Shown: in pieces, positions 8,521-15,877 of the stretch
How positions within the stretch are numbered: position 1 is the first letter of the stretch
Layout: each line of letters starts with the position of its first letter
Source of the DNA: Clostridiales bacterium
Lineage (GTDB): Bacteria; Bacillota; Clostridia; Oscillospirales; CAG-382
NCBI GenBank assembly: GCA_003343885.1
Contig: QAKH01000070.1
Span: 1 to 27,497 of the forward strand
DNA length: 27,497 bases
Reading direction: 5' to 3'
The notes under the pieces: generated by a model
The model's database searches: none
Told to the model about the DNA's origin: nothing
The model's input: only the letters and a program-made list of their open reading frames with translations
Made by a program: the position numbers and the translations under genes

Positions 8521-9015
8521 TTACTTCAAAAAAGCCTTAACCTCAGGGTTACTGCCGGTAAAATACAAATCTCCTCCGACTATCTTATCCTTGTACACTA
8601 TAAGGCTCAACAGTACATCCTCTGCCGGCATGGACTGATTATCCGGAAGAGCGGCAACACGGAAAGTACTGCGGTTTACTTCCTTGTTCTTATATTTTGC
8701 AAGGTTGAAACCCTGACTTTTTTGAATTTCGTTATATTCCTCGAGCACTGCGTCAAATGTTGACGGCAGCTTTACCGTGACGCTTTCCGCAGGTACGGAA
8801 TCTACGCTGTATCCGAGATTTTCTGCAAAAGTTACCATATCTTCGGTAGTTTTAATTTTGTCAAAGCTGATTTTTTTGTCGTATTGAGTTCCGTTTACAG
8901 TGACCGTGTGCTCGGTATCCGGCATAAGGATAATAGCCACCGTCGCTATAAGTGCGCATAATACCACTGACAAAAGAATCTTGATTTTTGACGCTTTGAA
9001 TGAACATATAAACAT
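8521..9015 (-). CDS. Membrane-anchored DUF4830-like protein
   Basis: About 164 residues. One N-terminal transmembrane segment (KIKILLSVVLCALIATVAII) is followed by an extracytoplasmic domain. The block VLEEYNEIQKSQGFNL, a following K-Y-K-N-K-E-V and a late LIVYKDKIVGGDLYF resemble DUF4830 as I recall it; function unknown. An upstream in-frame ATG at 9036 is possible, but the AGGAGAG SD lies between the two and fits the ATG at 9013-9015, so the shorter form is chosen. It may form an operon with the 67-aa gene and M50 protease after a 74-bp gap. Confidence 0.7.
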   Translation of the reverse strand: MFICSFKASKIKILLSVVLCALIATVAIILMPDTEHTVTVNGTQYDKKISFDKIKTTEDMVTFAENLGYSVDSVPAESVTVKLPSTFDAVLEEYNEIQKSQGFNLAKYKNKEVNRSTFRVAALPDNQSMPAEDVLLSLIVYKDKIVGGDLYFTGSNPEVKAFLK

Positions 9016-9339
9016 AGCCATCTCTCCTGACAACATTATTATGCTACACTATATTCTGCGTCTGTTTCTTTTATGCTTTAAAAATAACCTTTTTGCATCC
9101 CTCTGTTCAACTTTGCAAATAACCAACCTAAGGCGCAATTTTAAGGCACGCTTTTTAAGGTGTGCCTCCGAATATGTAAAAAAGAGTGTTTCACTCAGAC
9201 AATTAAGGAACGATTAAGTTTTGCTTAACTGAAGTGTAATTCGTGGGAAAAAGTGTTTTTTTTCATCAGACAGGTGATATAATCCTCTCGTAACAATAAT
9301 GTGCAATAAAAATCCCCATAAAAAAAGGGAGGAACCGCT
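9016..9339. other. Divergent intergenic region with several small hairpins
   Basis: No credible gene. It holds inverted repeats AGGCAC (9144-9149)/GTGCCT (9162-9167), GAGTG-TTT-CACTC (9184-9196) and TTAAG-TTTTG-CTTAA (about 9214-9228), then the promoter of the PAP2 gene. The stems are short and probably mark transcription boundaries or operator sites. Confidence 0.5.
9275..9283 (+). promoter_or_regulatory. Extended -10 promoter for the PAP2 gene
   Basis: TGATATAAT is an extended -10 (TGn plus perfect TATAAT at 9278-9283). The -35 is poor. The start codon is 56 bp downstream. Confidence 0.55.
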
Positions 9340-10089
9340 ATGCAAAAGGAGATAAAGGAATATACCGGGAAACTTAGCAAAATAAAATACACTTTTTCCG
9401 AAATAATTCACAACCACAAGCATTATCTGCTGCTTTTATACTGGCCGTTATTCGGGCTTGCGTTCAATATTGCCGAAAGCGGAAAATTTACCGACGTTTA
9501 CCACCTGATCCGGTGCGGTCTTGACGAGCGTATTCCTTTTTGCGAATATTTTGTAATACCGTATATATTATGGTTTGCGTTTGTAGCTCTTACCTGCGCA
9601 TATACGCTCTTCTTTGAAAAAGACGTTTTTGTCCGGTACATGAAATTCATTATTATCGGATACACCGTCGCTATTATAGCATTTTTCGTTTACCCGAGCG
9701 CTCACAATCTGCGCCCGGTCGTGTTCGACAACCCGAACATATTTACAAGCATGGTGCTCGGCATATACAGTGTCGATACAAGCACCAACATTTTCCCGTC
9801 CATACATGTCATAGGTTCTCTTGCGGTATTATTTGCGGTATTTGACAGCAATCGCTTGTCCCGCTCGATTTTCATAAAAGCATTTTTTACCGCTATGACC
9901 GCATCTATCTGTTTGTCAACCGTGTTTATCAAGCAACATTCGGTAATCGACGTAATAGCGGCGCTTATACTTTGCGCCGCCATATATCCGTTTTGTTTTT
10001 TGAAAAGAAAACCGCAAAAGAACCAGCGCCGGCAGGTCGAGGACTCTTTGCCTGACAAGCCGCTTTCATCATACCGGGAAACCAAGTAA
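9340..10089 (+). CDS. PAP2-type membrane phosphatase / lipid phosphotransferase
   Basis: A 249-residue polytopic membrane protein with about six hydrophobic segments. The PAP2 motif 2 appears as FPSIHVIGS (with the catalytic-type His) and motif 3 as IKQHSVIDV (His and Asp with normal spacing). An upstream LRPVVFDNP could supply motif 1. The form resembles the PAP2_3 (inositol phosphorylceramide synthase-like) branch more than the classical KxxxxxxRP type. Members dephosphorylate lipid phosphates or diphosphates, or move phospho-head groups, at the outer membrane face. The substrate is unknown. AGGGAGG SD is clear. Its 3' end overlaps feoB tail-to-tail by 21 bp. Confidence 0.8.
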   Translation: MQKEIKEYTGKLSKIKYTFSEIIHNHKHYLLLLYWPLFGLAFNIAESGKFTDVYHLIRCGLDERIPFCEYFVIPYILWFAFVALTCAYTLFFEKDVFVRYMKFIIIGYTVAIIAFFVYPSAHNLRPVVFDNPNIFTSMVLGIYSVDTSTNIFPSIHVIGSLAVLFAVFDSNRLSRSIFIKAFFTAMTASICLSTVFIKQHSVIDVIAALILCAAIYPFCFLKRKPQKNQRRQVEDSLPDKPLSSYRETK

Positions 10090-12219
10090 GCGAGCTGTCC
10101 ACGACACAAGAAAACATGCGACGAGACCAAAGGCGGTCGGAAGTGCGGCTGAAATTAAAGTCCATTTTAAGCTTCCGGTTTCCTTTTTTATAGTAAGCAG
10201 CGTTGTGGCGCACGGAAAGTGCATAAGTGAAAACAGCATAACGCATACGGCTTTCACACTCGTCCAGCCGTTTTGCACAAAAAGTGCGTAAAGCTCGGTG
10301 AGAGAAATTTCCTGAAGCGTGCCGGACGCGGTATACGCAAGTATCATTATGGGGATTACTATTTCATTTGCCGGAAGGGCGAGAATAAAAGCTGTAAGTA
10401 TTACTCCGTCCATACCGAAAAATGAGGCGAACGGATCCAAAAACTCGGTTACATAAGCAAGAAGCGTCATTTCACCGACATTTACATTAGCAAGTATCCA
10501 TATCACAAGTCCGGCAGGCGCTGCTGAAACAACCGCTCTGCCGAGTACAAACAGCGTTCTGTCCAAAAACGATCTCACAAGCACTTTTCCGACATCGGGA
10601 ACTCTGTACGGCGGCAGTTCGAGTATAAAGGCTGACGGCTGTCCCTTTAACAGAGTAGAGGATAGCAGTCTTGACGCCGCCAAGGTCGCCGCAACTCCGA
10701 GAACTACAAGGCACGCCGGAAATACGGCGGCAAAAATGCTTCCTGTAAATCCTGTCCCAAACGCAAGAAACATTGCGGGAAGCGTTATGAGGAGCGGAAA
10801 ACGTCCGTTACAAGGTACAAACGAGTTAGTAAGAACCGCGATAAGTCGTTCACGGGGAGAGTCTATGATTCTGCAGCCGACTACGCCCGCGGCGTTGCAG
10901 CCAAAACCCATACACATGGTGAGCGCTTGTTTTCCGCAGGCACGGCACCCCGAAAACAGCCTGTCGAGGTTAAAAGCAATTCTCGGAAGAAAACCCACGT
11001 CTTCAAGCAGTGTAAACAGCGGAAAGAATATCGCCATAGGCGGAAGCATGACATACACCACCCACGCCGCGACTCTGTACACTCCATATACCGTCGCGCT
11101 GCAGAATACTTCCGGCAGTCCAGTGCCTATAAGAAAATCGTACATAGGCTTTTCAGCCGAAAAAAGTAATTTTGACAAAAGCTCGGACGGGTAGTTGGCG
11201 CCCGTAATTGTAATCCAGAAAATACCGGCTAATAACAGAGCCATGACCGGAAAGGCAGTAAACTTTCCGGTTATTATTTTGTCGGCGGCAATATCCGCTT
11301 TGGAATAGCTCGCGCCTTTTGATACGGTGACTTTGCCGCACAGCTCTTCGGCTTTCTCTGACACGGCTTTTGATACGGCGTCGTTTATGTCCTGTTTTGT
11401 GACACCAGCGCTTTCAAGCTCTTTTTCCGCTTCATTTATCGCAGAAGCTATATTCTGATTTTTCGTAAGCTCGGTACCGTAATACTTTTCTATGCCGTCA
11501 ACCGTTTCCGTATCACCGCAAAGTATCTTAAGTGCCGCAAATCTTGCCGGTATATCGGGATTACCGTTTTTTTCGATCTCAGCGGAAATTTTCCTTATGG
11601 CTTTGTCTATGTAATCGTCATACTTTGGCAGGCATTTGATTTCACTTTTTCCTTTATCTTTGTTTTGCGCTGTTTCGGCGGCTGATTTTGCAAGTTTATC
11701 AAGTCCTTTTCCGTATTTTGCCGAACACTCCACCACACTGAAGCCCAAAAATTCGGAAAGTTTGCGTGTATCCCGTATAATTCCCTTTTTCTTTGCCTGG
11801 TCGCTTAAATTCACGCACACCGTTATTTTTGGTGTATACTCGGCAATCTGCAAAACAAGCGCAAGACTTCTTTCAAGGCACAATGCGTCGCACACGACTA
11901 TTACCGCGTCACAGCCGCCAAAACATATAAAATCTCTTGCCGCCTTTTCCTCGGGAGAACGTGCGCAGAGCGAATACACGCCCGCAACGTCCGCAAGCAG
12001 AAAGGTTTCGCCGTCGTCTGCCGTTACCTTTCCGAGCGCAGTACTTACCGTTTTGCCGGTCCAGTTGCCCGTATGCTGATTAAGTCCGGTAAGCGCGTTG
12101 AACACAGTGCTTTTCCCGACGTTCGGACCGCCGGCAAGGGCAATAAGAAGCGTATCGTCATTTGTTTTCGTTTTTTCGGCAAGCACCGCCTTGCCTGTTG
12201 AACCGGATGTTAGTCCCAT
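10069..12219 (-). CDS. feoB: Ferrous iron transporter FeoB
   Basis: A 716-residue inner-membrane Fe(II) transporter. The N-terminal G domain has G1 GGPNVGKST (30-38), G3-region LADVAGVYS and G4 NLSD. A helical GDI-like linker follows (about 190-300). The C-terminal half is polytopic with two Gate/nucleoside-recognition regions, including the Cys-containing CMGFGCNAAGV and NSFVPCNGRFPLL. Length is normal. No FeoA precedes or follows it, whereas many Clostridia have feoA next to feoB. The ATG has GAGGAGGT at 12231-12238, somewhat far upstream (about 12 nt) and partly inside a 10-bp leader stem. Expression may therefore be controlled at translation. Confidence 0.95.
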   Translation of the reverse strand: MGLTSGSTGKAVLAEKTKTNDDTLLIALAGGPNVGKSTVFNALTGLNQHTGNWTGKTVSTALGKVTADDGETFLLADVAGVYSLCARSPEEKAARDFICFGGCDAVIVVCDALCLERSLALVLQIAEYTPKITVCVNLSDQAKKKGIIRDTRKLSEFLGFSVVECSAKYGKGLDKLAKSAAETAQNKDKGKSEIKCLPKYDDYIDKAIRKISAEIEKNGNPDIPARFAALKILCGDTETVDGIEKYYGTELTKNQNIASAINEAEKELESAGVTKQDINDAVSKAVSEKAEELCGKVTVSKGASYSKADIAADKIITGKFTAFPVMALLLAGIFWITITGANYPSELLSKLLFSAEKPMYDFLIGTGLPEVFCSATVYGVYRVAAWVVYVMLPPMAIFFPLFTLLEDVGFLPRIAFNLDRLFSGCRACGKQALTMCMGFGCNAAGVVGCRIIDSPRERLIAVLTNSFVPCNGRFPLLITLPAMFLAFGTGFTGSIFAAVFPACLVVLGVAATLAASRLLSSTLLKGQPSAFILELPPYRVPDVGKVLVRSFLDRTLFVLGRAVVSAAPAGLVIWILANVNVGEMTLLAYVTEFLDPFASFFGMDGVILTAFILALPANEIVIPIMILAYTASGTLQEISLTELYALFVQNGWTSVKAVCVMLFSLMHFPCATTLLTIKKETGSLKWTLISAALPTAFGLVACFLVSWTARLLGFPV

Positions 12220-12224
12220 AATAA

Positions 12225-12277
12225 AAACAGACCTCCTCTTCGCATACGGTATGATATGCGCTGAACAGGTCTGTTTG
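12225..12277 (-). promoter_or_regulatory. Nested hairpin in the feoB leader that includes the SD
   Basis: A perfect 10-bp outer stem, AGGTCTGTTT (12268-12277) with AAACAGACCT (12225-12234), encloses an inner perfect stem CGCATA (12241-12246)/TATGCG (12255-12260) with an 8-nt loop. The feoB SD (minus GAGGAGGT, 12238-12231) enters the outer stem at its GGT end. Pairing would partly mask the SD. It does not match a riboswitch class I can name. An iron- or metal-dependent translational switch is a hypothesis. Confidence 0.55.
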
Positions 12278-12342
12278 TTACTTTAAAATTACATACTATG
12301 ATAACTTACAGCGTTATGTAACAGATATTAAGACAAATAAGA

Positions 12343-13044
12343 TCAAACGACAGGTATCGGCTTAAATCCGAGATAGTCAGCCGCCGCAATATGAAAATCA
12401 ATGCCGAGATAGCTTTTGTCAAGCTGATTTTCACGGACATTGTGCAAGTGCCCGTAATACACTCTCGAAACGCCGTACTTATACAGCACGTCAAGCATCT
12501 CGTAGTTTATGAAATCTCCGAAAACCACCGGGTAATGAACAAAAACTACGGTTTCCGCTTCCGGGTTGGCACTTTTAAGCTTTTCTCCTTCTTTAAGCGA
12601 CAGCTCCAGCCTTGCGGCTTCACGCTTTATAATACGTTCGTCCTCGGCCTTAACTCCAAACTCGCTCATCCAGCCTCGGGTACCGCAAATTATTTTGTTT
12701 TCGACGATGTACGCGTTATTGTAAAGAAAAGATATAGTGCTTATTCCCTCACGCTCAAAAAACAGGTTCATTTTGTTGACGGTCGTCCACCAATAGTCAT
12801 GGTTTCCCTTACCTATTATCTTTTTTCCGGGAAGCTTATCCAAAAACAGCAGGTCCTCTTTTGCTTCTTCGAGCGAAATTCCCCACGATATATCGCCCGG
12901 GATAATTACGGTATCACAGGCATCAACCGTCGAAAGCCAGTTGCTTTTCAGCTTTTCGGCGTGATTTGCCCAGCGTGGCCCGAAAATGTCCATCGGTTTT
13001 TCGGTTGTAAGCGACAAATGCGTGTCCGCAATCGTGTAAATCAT
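12343..13044 (-). CDS. Calcineurin-like metallophosphoesterase
   Basis: A 233-residue cytosolic phosphoesterase with the full two-metal set: D7-x-H9 (IADTHL), GD51 (IIPGDISWG), GNHD at 80-83 (GKGNHDYWW), VHYPV and the C-terminal YGHLH. The family cleaves phosphomono- or diesters with Mn or Fe; the substrate is not predictable. GGGAG SD, 7 nt from the ATG. It lies upstream of feoB on the same strand, 123 bp apart, and is probably a separate unit because feoB has its own structured leader. Confidence 0.9.
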   Translation of the reverse strand: MIYTIADTHLSLTTEKPMDIFGPRWANHAEKLKSNWLSTVDACDTVIIPGDISWGISLEEAKEDLLFLDKLPGKKIIGKGNHDYWWTTVNKMNLFFEREGISTISFLYNNAYIVENKIICGTRGWMSEFGVKAEDERIIKREAARLELSLKEGEKLKSANPEAETVVFVHYPVVFGDFINYEMLDVLYKYGVSRVYYGHLHNVRENQLDKSYLGIDFHIAAADYLGFKPIPVV

Positions 13045-13177
13045 ACTTTAACTCCCATATGAAAAAGCTTTTTTGGAACGTATATCCTTATTCTGACATA
13101 TACGGGTATATTTGAAAAAGGCTGTGCGCATAATAACACTGCACGTCAAAACTGTAATGTTTTAAGAAATGCAATGA

Positions 13178-13204
13178 AGTAAGTAAAGAGCAGTAAGTAA
13201 AGAG
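13178..13204 (+). repeat. 13-bp direct repeat before the DUF1540 gene
   Basis: AGTAAGTAAAGAG occurs at 13178-13190 and 13192-13204, one base apart. The second copy abuts the SD (GAGGAGA) of the DUF1540 gene. Duplication may have come from slippage; an effect on translation is possible but not shown. Confidence 0.5.
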
Positions 13205-13218
13205 AGGAGAACAAATTC

Positions 13219-13425
13219 ATGGCAAAAGGTTTCTTTGACGAAGACATAACCGAAAATCTCAACAATCCGCCAAAGCACATAAAGGGACTGGTGTGCAGCG
13301 TCAAAAACTGCGTATACCACGACAGCGAGGGTTACTGCACTGCCTACTCGGTACACATAGGTCCCGGCTACGCAAGCGCCTGCACAGACACCGTATGCGC
13401 CACCTTCAAGGCTCGTCCGGAATAA
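13219..13425 (+). CDS. DUF1540 domain-containing small Cys protein
   Basis: A 68-residue protein with five Cys (26, 31, 40, 55, 60) in the arrangement typical of DUF1540: C-x4-C-x8-C-x14-C-x4-C. The central HIKGLVCSVKNCVYH-x4-GYCTA is characteristic. Metal binding is likely from the Cys pattern, but the role of the family is unknown. The ATG has AGAGGAGA 8 nt upstream. It is a single gene, divergent from the metallophosphoesterase. Confidence 0.85.
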   Translation: MAKGFFDEDITENLNNPPKHIKGLVCSVKNCVYHDSEGYCTAYSVHIGPGYASACTDTVCATFKARPE

Positions 13426-13468
13426 AGCGAAACGAATCGCTCCTGACATCGCCTTTACGTTTTTCGCA

Positions 13469-13488
13469 CGGCGTTTACTTCCACGCCG
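13469..13488. other. Short hairpin between the DUF1540 gene and metA
   Basis: CGGCGT (13469-13474) pairs with ACGCCG (13483-13488), 8-nt loop, without a U-tract on either strand. It lies in the convergent gap and may stop transcription weakly from both sides. Confidence 0.3.
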
Positions 13489-13552
13489 CTCATTATCTCC
13501 GAAACTCATTATCTCCGAAACTCATTATCTCCGGCGCTCATTATTTCCGCCG
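13489..13552. repeat. Four tandem 16-bp repeats
   Basis: The unit CTCATTATCTCCGAAA is exact at 13489-13504 and 13505-13520, and decays to CTCATTATCTCCGGCG (13521-13536) and CTCATTATTTCCGCCG (13537-13552). It fills most of the gap between the DUF1540 stop and the metA stop. Exact copies next to diverged ones suggest recent expansion by slippage. No function is evident. Confidence 0.8.
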
Positions 13553-13560
13553 GTCCGTCC

Positions 13561-14478
13561 TTACTTCAAGTCGGCAAGGTCAAACGGAGTACGCTGATAA
13601 ACGAAATAGTTGAGCCAGTTGCCGTACAAAAGATTGGCATGTCCTTTCCAGAAATTTACCGGTCTGTTCTCGGGGTTGTCATACGGAAAATAGTTTTCCG
13701 GAATCTTGGGGGACAGCCCCCTTGACAGGTCACGGAAGTATTCGTTTTTCAACGTATCATAATCATATTCGGGGTGTCCGGTCACAAAAATCCGGCGCAT
13801 ATCGTGGTCGGCGGCAAGATATATTCCCGCACGTTCGGAGTCGGCAAGCACGTCGAGCGTCTGAACGGAGCGCACATCGTCGATATTTACGGTGGTTTTT
13901 CTTGAGTGCGGAGCGTAAAAAAGCTCGTCAAAGCCTCTGACCAGCGGATGAGACGGCATTGTCACACGGTGTTTGAACACGCCTGAGAGCTTTTGCTCAA
14001 GTGGCTGTTTTTCTATTCCGTAGAAATATTTATACGCCGCAAACGCCGCCCAGCATATAAAAAGCGAGGAATACACATTTGTTTTCGACCACTCGAATAT
14101 GCGGCATATCTCCTCCCAGTATGCAACCTCGTCAAAAGCCATATCCTCCACGGGCGCTCCGGTAACGATAAGTCCGTCAAAGCGTAAATCTTTTATTTCC
14201 GAGAATTCCCTGTAAAAAGAGGTGAGGTGTTCTTCGGGCGTGTTTTTAGGCGTATACGACGCAGTTTTCATAAGTGTCAGTTCAACCTGAAGCGGCGAGT
14301 TTGAAAGCAGGCGCAAAAGCTGCGTTTCAGTCACTATTTTGGTAGGCATGAGGTTGAGAATGACGATTTTAAGCGGACGTATATCCTGAGTCGTCGCCCT
14401 CTTCTCGGTCATTACGAATATATTTTCATTTTCAAGTACGCCGAACGCCGGCAAAGTACCGGGAATTTTTATAGGCAT
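13561..14478 (-). CDS. metA: Homoserine O-acetyltransferase, MetA family
   Basis: A 305-residue cytosolic enzyme, normal MetA length, that acylates L-homoserine in methionine synthesis. The catalytic triad falls at the canonical numbers: C142 (ICW), H235 and E237 (GHPEYD). Residue 111 is Glu (GAPVED). In characterised MetA enzymes Glu at 111 favours acetyl-CoA and Gly favours succinyl-CoA, so an acetyltransferase is predicted despite the old 'succinyltransferase' name. Within the nucleophile elbow, Phe146 replaces the Gln found in many relatives (CWGAQA). AGAGG SD. No SAM riboswitch or other methionine gene is adjacent. Confidence 0.93.
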   Translation of the reverse strand: MPIKIPGTLPAFGVLENENIFVMTEKRATTQDIRPLKIVILNLMPTKIVTETQLLRLLSNSPLQVELTLMKTASYTPKNTPEEHLTSFYREFSEIKDLRFDGLIVTGAPVEDMAFDEVAYWEEICRIFEWSKTNVYSSLFICWAAFAAYKYFYGIEKQPLEQKLSGVFKHRVTMPSHPLVRGFDELFYAPHSRKTTVNIDDVRSVQTLDVLADSERAGIYLAADHDMRRIFVTGHPEYDYDTLKNEYFRDLSRGLSPKIPENYFPYDNPENRPVNFWKGHANLLYGNWLNYFVYQRTPFDLADLK

Positions 14479-14531
14479 TTCGTTTATTCCTCTTGTTTAT
14501 TTATTCAATATGTCTGTGCCGGACGCCATGT

Positions 14532-14599
14532 TTATCTTACATATTTAATAAGCTGACACTGCGTACAGCCGTCGGTTGCAAAATTTAATTATCTTACAT
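14532..14599. repeat. 11-bp direct repeat upstream of metA
   Basis: TTATCTTACAT occurs at 14532-14542 and 14589-14599, 57 bp apart, flanking the gap between metA and the DUF362 gene. On the minus strand each reads ATGTAAGATAA. They could be regulator half-sites for metA, or chance. Confidence 0.4.
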
Positions 14600-14604
14600 C
14601 CCTT

Positions 14605-15771
14605 TCACTTTTTAAGCAAAAAGAAATGCTTTACTTTTATTGCTTTTGCCGGACAAAACTCCTGGCAGCAATAGCATTTGATACACTCGGACGAATGTAT
14701 ATGCGCCTTTTTCTGCTCGACGCTTATTGCCGAAACAGGGCAATTTCTTGCACATTCACCGCATCCGACGCATAACGCCTTATTTACCGTAGGTCTTGGC
14801 TCAAGAAGCTTTTGCAGTCTGCCTCCGAAAATGGTGGGAAGCTGTTTGAGAAGTCCTCCGGCGCTTGCGTCCGGCCGGACAAAGTCGCTCGCGAACCTTT
14901 CAGGGCTTTCTCCCACAATATCCAGTTCTTTTACCGACTTCGGGCAAAGCCCTCTTTTTACTGCGCACTTGAGCGTTCCGACCTCCTCCGGCTTATATCC
15001 CATTACAAACGCCGAGGCTATATCGCAGGCAAAAGGATTTGCCGATGCTATTACCGCTCCCACATTTTTAAGCGTGCCGCCCGCCGGACCGTTTCCCTCC
15101 ATGCCGACAACGCCGTCAACGATATTTATCCGCGGCGCTGTTATAAGACACAGGTCGCATAACATATCGGCAAAGGCTTCTCTCTGCGGGAATCTCGCAT
15201 GCTGTTCGGCTTTCTGAAGTCCGGGTATTGAACCGAACATATTCTTTACCGCCGCTGATATTTCGCACAGCGCATGGGTTTTGAGCCTGCATACGTTTAC
15301 AACCAGATCCGCCCGGACAATCGGCTTAATAATATTGAAGCTTTTTGCGGAAATTTCGTTTCTGCGAACGGTTTCAAAAGAAACATCGGTATTCAGCTTT
15401 GCTCCGGTATCTTCACACGCTCTTGATAGTCCCGTCGTGCGGTATATAGCCTCAAGCACCGCTACGCTGTATGTTCCTCCCGGACTGTCAGCGACTGTTA
15501 CGTCTGCTCCAAGCTCCAAAAAATACTCAGCGCACGCCGCAACAAAGGCAGGATGTGTAGTAATACCGGCTTTTGCTTCTCTTCTTGCAAGTAAATTTGG
15601 CTTTATCAGCACTTTTTTTCCGGACAAATCTTCCTTAATTATGCCGTTATCCTCAAGCATGCCCGATATAACGGGATAAACGACGTCCTTTACCGCCGCG
15701 CGGTCATAGGTGTCGAGCGCTTTTACGTACACTCTGTTTACTGACGTATCTATTTTTCTGTCATATATCAT
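14605..15771 (-). CDS. DUF362 protein with C-terminal 2x[4Fe-4S] ferredoxin domain
   Basis: A 388-residue protein. The DUF362 domain (about 1-310) contains KVLIKPNLL, the TVADSPGG segment and VNVCRLKTHALCEISAAVKNMFG. The C terminus has two cluster motifs: C334-x2-C337-x2-C340-x3-C344-P and C363-x2-C366-x2-C369-x3-C373-P, with an extra Cys at 368. Such proteins are common in strict anaerobes; the redox partner and substrate are unknown. The ATG has a GAGAGG SD. It stands between the aminotransferase terminus and metA on the same strand, but a hairpin at 15821-15857 separates it from the aminotransferase. Confidence 0.9.
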   Translation of the reverse strand: MIYDRKIDTSVNRVYVKALDTYDRAAVKDVVYPVISGMLEDNGIIKEDLSGKKVLIKPNLLARREAKAGITTHPAFVAACAEYFLELGADVTVADSPGGTYSVAVLEAIYRTTGLSRACEDTGAKLNTDVSFETVRRNEISAKSFNIIKPIVRADLVVNVCRLKTHALCEISAAVKNMFGSIPGLQKAEQHARFPQREAFADMLCDLCLITAPRINIVDGVVGMEGNGPAGGTLKNVGAVIASANPFACDIASAFVMGYKPEEVGTLKCAVKRGLCPKSVKELDIVGESPERFASDFVRPDASAGGLLKQLPTIFGGRLQKLLEPRPTVNKALCVGCGECARNCPVSAISVEQKKAHIHSSECIKCYCCQEFCPAKAIKVKHFFLLKK

Positions 15772-15820
15772 GCGAAAACTGCCTCTCGTCGGATTTTGTC
15801 ATTTTGCGCTGTTTCAGTGA

Positions 15821-15868
15821 TTTCCGGATGACGGCATAAAGCACCGCCATCCGGAAAATGGTTTTTTA
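15821..15868 (+). terminator. Strong hairpin followed by a T-tract, facing the aminotransferase gene
   Basis: TTTCCGGATG (15821-15830) pairs with CATCCGGAAA (15848-15857); inside, after one A-C mismatch, CGG pairs with CCG. On the plus strand ATGGTTTTTT follows, a good intrinsic terminator. The neighbouring genes are all on the minus strand, where the stem is followed by no U-run. It may still end the aminotransferase transcript, or block antisense transcription. Confidence 0.6.
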
Positions 15869-15877
15869 TTATTTATC

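Noticed and set aside
12391..13062. 223-codon plus-strand frame over the metallophosphoesterase
   Set aside because: Antisense shadow of a gene with all five metallophosphoesterase motifs.
13484..13552. CRISPR array
   Set aside because: The 16-bp units are directly adjacent with no spacers, so this is a simple tandem repeat.
14479..14604. SAM riboswitch before metA
   Set aside because: The gap is short and shows no SAM-I core or terminator; only an 11-bp direct repeat is present.
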